Below are positions 55,635 through 64,000 of a stretch of DNA of 64,000 bases, in pieces. The position numbers were made by a program, and so were the translations under genes. This DNA is from RBG-16-66-20 sp052386675 (lineage in GTDB: Bacteria; Pseudomonadota; Gammaproteobacteria; Burkholderiales; SG8-39), in NCBI GenBank assembly GCA_052386675.1, contig JBQTJX010000004.1, positions 1 to 64,000 of the forward strand, in the 5' to 3' direction. Position 1 is the first letter of the stretch. Each line of letters starts with the position of its first letter. Below the pieces are notes generated by a model. That model was not told where the DNA came from and searched no databases. It saw only the letters and a list, made by a program, of their open reading frames with translations.

Positions 55635-56219
55635 ATGCTGCGCGTTCTGCTTTTCGTCCTGGCTGGCCTGCTTCCGGTGGCAGCGGTCGCGCAACAATCC
55701 GCACCGCCCAACGGCCTGCTCCTCATCGCCAAGCCCACGCTCCTCGACCCCAATTTCGCCCGCACCGTGGTGCTGGTGACGCAGGCCGAGGACGCGAGCA
55801 CGGTGGGCGTGATCCTGAACCGGCCGCTGCCGGACAAGGTGCAGCCGCTGCTGCCCGAAGGCCTGACGGCGGGAAATTACAAGGACCCGCTGTTCCTGGG
55901 CGGCCCGGTGATGCGCTGGCTCATCCTGTCGGTGTTCCGCTCCGATTCCGCGCCCAAGGCGGCCGCGTTCCACGTCCTCAAGGGCATCTGGCTGACCATG
56001 CACCCGGCGAACCTGAAGGAGCTGCTCGAGGACCCGGCGCGCCAGTACCGCCTCTACGCCGGATTCGCGGGCTGGGCGCCGAACCAGCTGCAGGGCGAGT
56101 TCATGCGCGACGGCTGGTACGTGCTGCCGGCGGACGCCGACACGGTGTTTCGCAAGGACACCGAGGGGATGTGGGAGGAACTGGTCCGGCGGGCCGCGAA
56201 ACCCAGGCCGACGACCTAG
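55635..56219 (+). CDS. YqgE/AlgH-family protein with signal peptide (first of a tandem pair)
   Basis: The 194-residue protein has a clear signal peptide (MLRVLLFVLAGLLPVAAVAQ) followed by the AlgH fold: NGLLLIAKPTLLDPNFARTVVLVTQ, VGVILNRPL, FLGGPVMR and AGFAGWAPNQLQGEFMRDGWYV. Canonical YqgE/AlgH proteins are cytoplasmic and begin directly at LLIA.P.L.D..F, so export is a special feature of this copy. A second exported paralogue follows at 56261. The role of the family is poorly known (alginate and other regulation in Pseudomonas). Confidence 0.85.
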   Translation: MLRVLLFVLAGLLPVAAVAQQSAPPNGLLLIAKPTLLDPNFARTVVLVTQAEDASTVGVILNRPLPDKVQPLLPEGLTAGNYKDPLFLGGPVMRWLILSVFRSDSAPKAAAFHVLKGIWLTMHPANLKELLEDPARQYRLYAGFAGWAPNQLQGEFMRDGWYVLPADADTVFRKDTEGMWEELVRRAAKPRPTT

Positions 56220-56260
56220 ACTCGCCCAGGCGGGAATTAGAGGATTACAATTACCGGACC

Positions 56261-56890
56261 ATGCTCCGCCTCGCCCGAAGCATCACCGCGCTTCTCGCGC
56301 TTTCCCTCGCCGCCTGGTCCGCTCCCGCGCTGTCGCAGGACGACGATGCCCTGATCCTGGTGGCGCACCCGTCGCTGCGCGACCTGGACTACCGCCAGTC
56401 GGTGCTCATCGCCGCGCCCGCCCCCAACGGCGGGCACGTCGGCGTGATCCTGAACCGCCCGACGCGCCGGCCGCTGGCGAGCCTGTTCCCGCAGCACGAG
56501 CCCTCCAAGAAGGTGATCGACCCGGTCTACTACGGCGGCCCGTTCTCGCGCGGCGCGCTGGTGGCGCTGGTCAGGACCGAGGCCACGCCGGGCAATGGCG
56601 CGGTGGCGCTCACCAAGTCGCTGCACATGGCCTTCCGCGCCAACATCATCGACCAGATCATCGAGACCACGCCCAACGAGGCGCGCTATTACGTCGGCTA
56701 TGTCGGCTGGCGGCCGGGCGAACTGAAGGGCGAACTGGACCGCGGGCTGTGGTCCGTGCTCAACGTGGACGCCGACATGGTTTTCCGCAAGGACACCGAC
56801 GGCCTGTGGGAAGAGCTGCTGCAGCAGACGCGCCGCATCCGCGCGCAAGCGCGGCAAGCGCCGCTGCTCGCGCGGAACCTGCACCCCTGA
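56261..56890 (+). CDS. YqgE/AlgH-family protein with signal peptide (second of a tandem pair)
   Basis: The 209-residue protein has its own signal peptide (MLRLARSITALLALSLAAWS, cleavage near ALSQ) and the AlgH core: ALILVAHPSLRDLDYRQSVLI, HVGVILNRPTRRPL, YYGGPFSRGALVAL and YVGWRPGELKGELDRGLWSV. It is clearly related to but different from the copy at 55635, with a more basic C-terminal tail. The 41-base gap between the two contains a short AT-rich stretch (GGATTACAATTA) that might hold a weak promoter. Confidence 0.84.
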   Translation: MLRLARSITALLALSLAAWSAPALSQDDDALILVAHPSLRDLDYRQSVLIAAPAPNGGHVGVILNRPTRRPLASLFPQHEPSKKVIDPVYYGGPFSRGALVALVRTEATPGNGAVALTKSLHMAFRANIIDQIIETTPNEARYYVGYVGWRPGELKGELDRGLWSVLNVDADMVFRKDTDGLWEELLQQTRRIRAQARQAPLLARNLHP

Positions 56891-57441
56891 AGCTCAACCT
56901 GGGTTGCGGCGCCCGGCTGGTGCCGGGATACGTCAATGTAGACAAGTTCGGCAAGCCGGACGTCCAGTGGGACCTGGAACGCAGGCCCTGGCCCTGGCAG
57001 GACAACTCGGTGGACGAAGTCCTGCTCGAGCATGTGCTCGAGCACCTGGGCCAGGCCCCCGCGGATTTCATCGGCATCATCCAGGAGCTGTACCGCGTCT
57101 GCCGCGACGGCGCGCGCGTGCGCATCCGGGTGCCGCACCCGCGCCACGACAGCTTCCTCACCGACCCGACGCACGTGCGCCCGATCATGCCCGGCACGCT
57201 GGAGCTGTTTTCGCGCCGCAAGAACCTGGAATGGCAGTCAGGCGGGATCGCCAACACGCCGCTGGCGCTCCATCACGGCGTGGACTTCGAGATCGAGGAC
57301 AGCGGCTACGTGCTGGAGGAGCCCTGGCGCTCCCAGATCGCCGCGGGCACGCTCAGCCAGGAAGCGGCGTTCGACCTGGTCGAGCGCCAGAACAACGTTG
57401 CGCTGGAGATTGACATCACGTTGCGCGTGATCAAGGGCTGA
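56887..57441 (+). CDS. SAM-dependent methyltransferase-like protein; probable CTG start
   Basis: SAM motif I appears at the very start of the usable frame: LKLNLGCGARLVPGYVNVDKFG, followed by VLLEHVLEHLGQ and VCRDGARVRIRVPHPRHDSFLTD. These are typical of small class I methyltransferases linked to cell-surface glycan genes. No ATG, GTG or TTG precedes motif I except in non-native sequence inside the AlgH gene, so CTG at 56887, which overlaps the AlgH stop as CTGA, is the best candidate. The protein would be 184 residues. Its stop lies 35 bases before the end of convergent clpB. Confidence 0.7.
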   Translation: MKLNLGCGARLVPGYVNVDKFGKPDVQWDLERRPWPWQDNSVDEVLLEHVLEHLGQAPADFIGIIQELYRVCRDGARVRIRVPHPRHDSFLTDPTHVRPIMPGTLELFSRRKNLEWQSGGIANTPLALHHGVDFEIEDSGYVLEEPWRSQIAAGTLSQEAAFDLVERQNNVALEIDITLRVIKG

Positions 57442-57476
57442 CGCTGCGCGTCATGGAACCGCGCCCCTGAATTTCC

Positions 57477-60086
<2,610 letters not shown>

Positions 60087-60094
60087 GGAGGGGT

Positions 60095-60121
60095 ATTTGG
60101 GGCCGCCGCGGCGGGAATCAA
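60095..60121 (-). promoter_or_regulatory. Sigma32-like heat-shock promoter for clpB
   Basis: Read on the minus strand, CTTGATT is followed by 13 bases and then CCCCAAAT, close to the CTTGAAA / CCCCATNT consensus with correct spacing. The -10 box ends only 8 bases before the clpB ATG, and no AGGAGG-like site is present between them, so a transcript from here would be leaderless or nearly so. An upstream palindrome ACTATAGT at 60127-60134 could hold an alternative -10 for either strand. Confidence 0.55.
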
Positions 60122-60169
60122 GCGGACTATAGTGCGTAATTGAACCCCCACGAACGGCGACTCAGGCCC

Positions 60170-61429
60170 ATGAACCCGGACACCCGACTCCTGCCCCAGG
60201 CTCCGCTCGCGGCCCGCTTTTCGCAAGTCCGGCGCGCCACCGAGCGCCTGGCCGCCCCCCTGTCGCCGGAGGACTGCGCCATCCAGTCCATGCCGGACGC
60301 CAGCCCGGTCAAGTGGCACCTGGCGCACACCACCTGGTTCTTCGAGACCTTCCTGCTGGCGCCGCACCTGCCCGGCTACCGACCTTTCGATCCCGCCTAC
60401 CGGGTGCTGTTCAACTCGTACTACAACGCCGTGGGCGACAAGCATCCGCGGCCCGAGCGCGGGATGATTTCGCGCCCTGGCCTCGACGAGGTGCTGGACT
60501 ACCGTCGCCACGTGGATGAAGCCTTGCCGCGCGTGCTGAAGCACGCGCCGCGCGAACTGGTCGAGCTGGGCCTGAACCACGAGCAGCAGCACCAGGAACT
60601 CATCCTTACCGACTTGAAGCACCTCCTGTCGCGCAACCCGCGCAAACCCGCCTACCAGAAGCCGTGGCCGCTCACGCCGGTCCATCCGCGCCAGCGCGGC
60701 TGGATTGCGCACGCCGCCGGCCTCTACGACATCGGCTACGAGGGCGAGGGATTCTGCTTCGACAACGAAAGCCCGCGGCACCGCGCCTGGCTGGAGGCCT
60801 TCAGCATCGCGACGCATCCGGTGACGCACGGCGATTTCCTGGATTTCATCGCCGATGGCGGCTACCAGCGGCACGAGCTCTGGCTCTCGGCCGGGTGGGA
60901 CATGGTGCAGGCACGCGGCTGGCGCGCGCCGGAGTACTGGGAACGGCGCGACGGCGCCTGGCACACCTTCACCCTGCACGGCATGGTGCCGGTGGATCCG
61001 AACACGCCAATATGCCATGTCAGCTTCTACGAGGCCGAGGCCTTCGCGCGCTGGGCGGGCGAGCGCCTGCCTACCGAGGCGGAGTGGGAGGTCGCGGCGC
61101 GCGGCGCGGAGCTGGAAGGTAATTTCGTGGAAAGCGGCGCGCTGCATCCGCTGGCGTTGCGCGAGGCGGCGGCCGGCGGCGCACCGGCGCAGATGTTCGG
61201 CGACGTGTGGGAATGGACCCGCAGCGACTATGGCCCCTACCCGGGCTTCCGCACCGCGCCGGGCGCGGTGGGCGAATACAACGGCAAATTCATGTGCGGG
61301 CAGTACGTGCTGCGCGGCGGTTCCTGCGCCACGCCGCGAAGCCACATCAGGGCCAGCTACCGGAATTTCTTCCCGCCCGAGGCGCGCTGGCAGTTCAGCG
61401 GGCTGCGACTGGCGCGGGACGGGAGCTAG
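60170..61429 (+). CDS. egtB: Ergothioneine synthase EgtB (iron-dependent sulfoxide synthase)
   Basis: The 419-residue protein has an N-terminal DinB_2 domain with the iron-binding His in WHLAHTTWFFETF and the NHEQQHQELI motif, and a C-terminal formylglycine-generating-enzyme-like domain (about 190-415: ATHPVTHGDFLDFI, HVSFYEAEAFARWAGERLPTEAEWE in parts, VWEWTRSDYGPYPGF, LRGGSCATPRSHIRASYRNFF in parts). It joins hercynine with a thiol to a sulfoxide in ergothioneine synthesis. EgtD, which makes hercynine and is usually adjacent, is not in the window. A TTG at 60140 would add 10 residues. Confidence 0.92.
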   Translation: MNPDTRLLPQAPLAARFSQVRRATERLAAPLSPEDCAIQSMPDASPVKWHLAHTTWFFETFLLAPHLPGYRPFDPAYRVLFNSYYNAVGDKHPRPERGMISRPGLDEVLDYRRHVDEALPRVLKHAPRELVELGLNHEQQHQELILTDLKHLLSRNPRKPAYQKPWPLTPVHPRQRGWIAHAAGLYDIGYEGEGFCFDNESPRHRAWLEAFSIATHPVTHGDFLDFIADGGYQRHELWLSAGWDMVQARGWRAPEYWERRDGAWHTFTLHGMVPVDPNTPICHVSFYEAEAFARWAGERLPTEAEWEVAARGAELEGNFVESGALHPLALREAAAGGAPAQMFGDVWEWTRSDYGPYPGFRTAPGAVGEYNGKFMCGQYVLRGGSCATPRSHIRASYRNFFPPEARWQFSGLRLARDGS

Positions 61430-61430
61430 C

Positions 61431-61811
61431 TCAGGCGAAGGCGCGGTAGCTGGCGAAGCCGAGGACGGTGGCGAGGATCGAGCCGGCGAGGTGGGCGCCG
61501 GAATGCAGCGCGGCAGCGCCGTAGCGGCCGCTGGCCAGCATTTCCACCGACTCTGCCGAAAAGGTCGAGAACGTGGTCAGCGCGCCAAGGAAACCGGTAA
61601 TGCAGGCGAGCCGCCACTCAGGCGCGAGCGTCGCGTTGGCCGCGAAGAAGGCGACCGCAATCCCCACCAGGTAGCCACCCGCCAGGTTTGCCGCCAGGGT
61701 GCCGACCGGAAATCCGGGCACCGAGGGATTGAGCCAGGTGCCGAGAAGCCAGCGCAGCCAGGCGCCGAGGACCGCGCCTCCACCAACGGCAGCGAATGCC
61801 GCTGCATTCAT
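61431..61811 (-). CDS. crcB: Fluoride channel CrcB (Fluc)
   Basis: The 126-residue membrane protein has four hydrophobic segments and the CrcB marks GAVLGAWLRWLLG, GTLAANLAGGYLVG with the central conserved Asn, and GFLGALTTFSTFSAE with the Phe/Thr selectivity residues. It exports fluoride as a dual-topology dimer. Its ATG overlaps the moaE stop (ATGA), so it is the last gene of the molybdenum cofactor operon. No fluoride riboswitch (CRAGT/GATGGC-type fold) can be seen upstream, since that region is moaE coding sequence. Confidence 0.95.
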   Translation of the reverse strand: MNAAAFAAVGGGAVLGAWLRWLLGTWLNPSVPGFPVGTLAANLAGGYLVGIAVAFFAANATLAPEWRLACITGFLGALTTFSTFSAESVEMLASGRYGAAALHSGAHLAGSILATVLGFASYRAFA

Positions 61812-62254
61812 TTCCAGCGCTCCGCCGCCTTGTCGTCCGACTCGCGCGATTCCACCCAGCGCCCGCCCTCGGGCGTCTGTTCCTTTTTCCAGAACGGGGC
61901 CTTCGTCTTAAGGTAGTCCATGAGGAACTCGCAGGCGGCAAAGGCATCCCCGCGGTGGCCGCTCGCCACCACCACCAGCACGATCTGGTCGGTGGGCTTG
62001 AGCTCCCCGAAGCGGTGGATGATGGTGCAGTCGAGGATTTCCCAGCGCGCCCTTGCCTCGGCGAGGATTTTCTCCAGCGCCTTCTCGGTCATTCCCGGGT
62101 AGTGCTCGAGGGTCATGGCGCCCACCTGCGCGCCATCGTTGATGTCGCGCACCAGTCCGATGAAGCTCGCCACGGCGCCGATCCCCGCGTTGCGGGCGAT
62201 CGCTTTCACCTCGGCGCCCAGGTCGAAGTCTTCCTGCTGGACGGAAATCCTCAT
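61808..62254 (-). CDS. moaE: Molybdopterin synthase catalytic subunit MoaE
   Basis: The 148-residue protein carries the MoaE motifs AVASFIGLVRDINDG, LEHYPGMTEKALEKI, IHRFGELKPTDQIVLVVVASGHRGDAFAACEFLMDYLKTKAPFWKKE (key parts IHRFGELKPTDQIV and KTKAPFWKKE). The Lys residues in KTKAPFWK are catalytic. With MoaD it converts cPMP to molybdopterin. The start overlaps the moaD stop (ATGA). The cofactor could serve the CoxL-type enzyme encoded at 29-31 kb. Confidence 0.96.
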   Translation of the reverse strand: MRISVQQEDFDLGAEVKAIARNAGIGAVASFIGLVRDINDGAQVGAMTLEHYPGMTEKALEKILAEARARWEILDCTIIHRFGELKPTDQIVLVVVASGHRGDAFAACEFLMDYLKTKAPFWKKEQTPEGGRWVESRESDDKAAERWK

Positions 62255-62508
62255 CCGCCGGTCACCGGTGGAAAGAACGCAACCTCATCGCCCGCCTTCA
62301 CCAGGGTCGCGCCCTGAACCATTTCCTGGTTCACGGCCATGCGCAGCAGCTTGCCCTCGGCCAGCGCTTGCGCCCAGGCGCCGCCACGCTCACGCAGGTG
62401 GCTTCGCAGGCCCTCCACGGTCACGACGCCGGCCGGCAATTCAACCTCTTCCGCGCCGGTGCCGAGCTTCTCGCGAATGCTCGCGAAGTAGAGGATCTTG
62501 AGCTTCAC
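62251..62508 (-). CDS. moaD: Molybdopterin synthase sulfur-carrier subunit MoaD
   Basis: The 85-residue ubiquitin-like protein starts at a GTG that overlaps the moeA stop (GTGA), giving KLKILYFASIREKLG at the N-terminus. It ends with the required di-glycine (FFPPVTGG) whose last Gly becomes a thiocarboxylate. It donates sulfur to MoaE. The frame is open upstream inside moeA, but the conserved N-terminus fixes this start. Confidence 0.95.
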   Translation of the reverse strand: MKLKILYFASIREKLGTGAEEVELPAGVVTVEGLRSHLRERGGAWAQALAEGKLLRMAVNQEMVQGATLVKAGDEVAFFPPVTGG

Positions 62509-63710
62509 CAGTACAGCTCCGAATACGGCAGGTAGCGCACGCGGTCGCCCTTGCGGATCGCATGATTGGGCGGATTGTCCACGAGGCCATCGGCCCAGGC
62601 GGTGGAGGTCATCACCGCGGAATCCTGCGTCGGGTAGATGTCCAGCCCGCCCTGCCCGTTCCACTTCACGCGCAGGTATTCGCGCCGCGCGTCGGGCTCG
62701 GCCCAGTCGAAGTCGGCGCGGGCATCGATGGCGCGCGGCGCGACCTCGGCGTGGCCTTGCGTCTTCAGCAGGAACGGTCGCACGAAGATGAGGAAGGTGA
62801 CGAAGCTGGACACCGGGTTGCCCGGCAGGCCGATGAAGGCTGCCTGGCCGACCTTGCCGAAGGCCAGGGGCCGCCCGGGCTTCATGGCGATCTTCCACAT
62901 CAGCAGCGAGCCTTCGGCCTCGACCGCCGGCTTGACGAAATCCGCATCGCCCACCGACACGCCGCCGGAGGTGACGATGAGGTCACACTCTGTTGCGGCG
63001 CGACGCAGGACCTCACGCGTCGCCTCCAGCGTGTCCGGCACGATGCCGTAGTCTTTCACCTCGCAGCCGAAAGCCCCGGCCATGCCGTTCAGGGTGAAGC
63101 GGTTGGAGTTGTAGATCCGGCCCGGGGGCAGCGGATCGCCGGGCATCACCAGTTCGTCGCCGGTGAAGAACAGGCCCAGCCTGACCTTGCGATGCACCGG
63201 CAAGGTCTTGATGCCGACGGAGGCCGCGAGGCCGGTGTCCTGCGGCAGCAGGCGCTTGCCCGCCTTGAGGATCGTGTCGCCGCGCTGGATGTCGCTGCCC
63301 TTCAGGCGAATCCACTCGCCTGGCTTCGGGATTTTCTTCACCACCACCGCGTCGCCCTCGGTGGCGCAGAATTCCTGCATGACGATGGCGTCCGCCCCGG
63401 GCGGGATGGGCGCGCCGGTGAAAATGCGCGCCGCCGTGCCCGCGGCGAGGGGCTGCCCCACTGCGCCGGCCATGATGCGCTGCGCCACCTTCAGGCGCGT
63501 GTCCGGCGCCCTCACGTCCGCCAGGCGCAGCGCGTAGCCGTCCATGGCGCTGTTGTCCATCGGCGGCACGTCCATGGTGGAGGTCTGTGCGCTCGCCAAT
63601 ACCCGGCCTGACGCCGCCAGCGTCCGCACTTCTTCCACTTCCGGCACCGGCTTTGCGCCGGCCAGCAGGACCTCGAGCGCCTCGTCTACGGAAAGGAGCC
63701 CCTTGTTCAT
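62505..63710 (-). CDS. moeA: Molybdopterin molybdenumtransferase MoeA
   Basis: The 401-residue protein has the four MoeA domains, with MDVPPMDNSAMDGYALR, RIFTGAPIPPGADAIVMQE, SVGIKTLPVHRKVRLGLFFTGDEL (part FFTGDEL), VTSGGVSVGDADFVKPA and FGLPGNPVSSFVTF-like IGLPGNPVSSFVTF. It inserts molybdate into adenylylated molybdopterin. Its ATG overlaps the stop of mobB and its TGA overlaps the GTG of moaD, so the whole operon is translationally coupled. Confidence 0.96.
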   Translation of the reverse strand: MNKGLLSVDEALEVLLAGAKPVPEVEEVRTLAASGRVLASAQTSTMDVPPMDNSAMDGYALRLADVRAPDTRLKVAQRIMAGAVGQPLAAGTAARIFTGAPIPPGADAIVMQEFCATEGDAVVVKKIPKPGEWIRLKGSDIQRGDTILKAGKRLLPQDTGLAASVGIKTLPVHRKVRLGLFFTGDELVMPGDPLPPGRIYNSNRFTLNGMAGAFGCEVKDYGIVPDTLEATREVLRRAATECDLIVTSGGVSVGDADFVKPAVEAEGSLLMWKIAMKPGRPLAFGKVGQAAFIGLPGNPVSSFVTFLIFVRPFLLKTQGHAEVAPRAIDARADFDWAEPDARREYLRVKWNGQGGLDIYPTQDSAVMTSTAWADGLVDNPPNHAIRKGDRVRYLPYSELYW

Positions 63711-64000
63711 GCGAGTTTCAGGTGCGCGAGGATGAAGGCGGCGATGCCTTCGTGGTCGTTCAGCTCGAGCAGCGGCAGCTTCGTCTCCACTTTCGCGTCG
63801 CTCGCGACCGCGACGATGTGCGGGTCATTCGTGTGCAGCATGCCTTCGCCGGGCTCGGCGCGCCAGACTTCCAGCTTGGGGATGGGCGCGTGCTTGAAGC
63901 CCTCCACCAGCAGCAGGTCGCAGGGCGCGAAATGCTTGACCTGTTCCGCGAACGAAGGCTCCGGCGCGCCTCGCAGTTCGTGCATCAGCACCCAGCGTCG
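63707..64000 (-). CDS. mobB: Molybdopterin-guanine dinucleotide biosynthesis protein MobB, C-terminal part
   Basis: The frame is open to the right edge of the window, so the N-terminal P-loop is missing. The visible 97 residues read WVLMHELRG, then CDLLLVEGFKHAPIPKLEVWR, which contains the VEGFK motif of MobB. MobB is a GTPase that aids attachment of GMP or CMP to the molybdenum cofactor. It is the first visible gene of the mobB-moeA-moaD-moaE-crcB operon; its stop overlaps the moeA start (ATGA). Confidence 0.93.
   Translation of the reverse strand, partial: RRWVLMHELRGAPEPSFAEQVKHFAPCDLLLVEGFKHAPIPKLEVWRAEPGEGMLHTNDPHIVAVASDAKVETKLPLLELNDHEGIAAFILAHLKLA

Noticed and set aside
61808..61900. 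Fluoride riboswitch upstream of crcB.
   Set aside because: The upstream region is coding sequence of moaE, with a 4-base overlap and no recognisable riboswitch fold.

Overview
The window looks like a chromosomal stretch of a GC-rich betaproteobacterium, most like the Burkholderiales. Three things point there. The gene order ompA-like, ubiG, gph is typical of that group. The one-piece tmRNA encodes the tag ANDERFALAA. Three stand-alone Bug/TctC-type periplasmic receptors sit beside hydrolases and dioxygenases. Coding density is very high, many neighbouring genes overlap by 1-13 bases, and no tRNA, rRNA, CRISPR array, transposase or integrase was found. The assignment is inferred from gene content only.

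Layout. 1-2306: housekeeping block (OmpA-family C-terminus, ubiG, gph, ssrA). 2337-3565: small accessory pair (winged-helix regulator plus AbiEii-like nucleotidyltransferase) behind its own AT-rich promoter next to the tmRNA. 3562-18432: catabolic and transport region with two Bug receptors, a TauD-like dioxygenase, a membrane class III cyclase homologue, an acetamidase/formamidase, two YtcJ-like amidohydrolases, a LigAB-type extradiol dioxygenase, an MBL-fold hydrolase, a NitT/TauT-type ABC importer with two permeases, a RidA protein and a 3-hydroxyanthranilate-dioxygenase-like cupin. 18488-25356: MFS exporter, GST, lone Phd/YefM antitoxin, acyl-CoA ligase, degenerate EAL protein, crotonase plus DadA-like oxidase. 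25353-31606 (minus): CoxL-type molybdenum hydroxylase, S1C protease, MoxR ATPase, DUF58 and VWA proteins in one tightly packed operon. 31681-39278: UspA, a third Bug receptor, then CoA-thioester genes (3-hydroxyacyl-CoA dehydrogenase, thiolase, glutaryl-CoA dehydrogenase) with a VOC protein and an FAD monooxygenase.

39371-50107 is a signalling block: a PAS-GAF-GGDEF-EAL protein, a NarX/NarL-like pair, two stand-alone receiver proteins, a PAS-PAS-GAF-GGDEF-EAL-REC protein and a second sensor kinase. A 61-base direct repeat occurs at both ends of the part from 41775 to 50135. 50145-57441 holds small accessory genes (MocR-type regulator, PsiE, DinB, GFA, membrane proteins, two exported AlgH/YqgE proteins, a methyltransferase-like protein) and one attC-like hairpin. 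57477-64000 returns to conserved genes: clpB, egtB, and the operon mobB-moeA-moaD-moaE-crcB.

The catabolic genes fit import and ring opening of aromatic, probably amino- or amide-substituted, compounds, with lower-pathway CoA chemistry encoded further on. The molybdenum cofactor operon could supply the CoxL-type enzyme. The most interesting leads are the repeat-bounded signalling block, the CoxL-MoxR-DUF58-VWA operon, the dispersed palindrome ATGTAACCGATCGGTTACAT, the attC-like hairpin, and several signalling proteins with altered catalytic residues.
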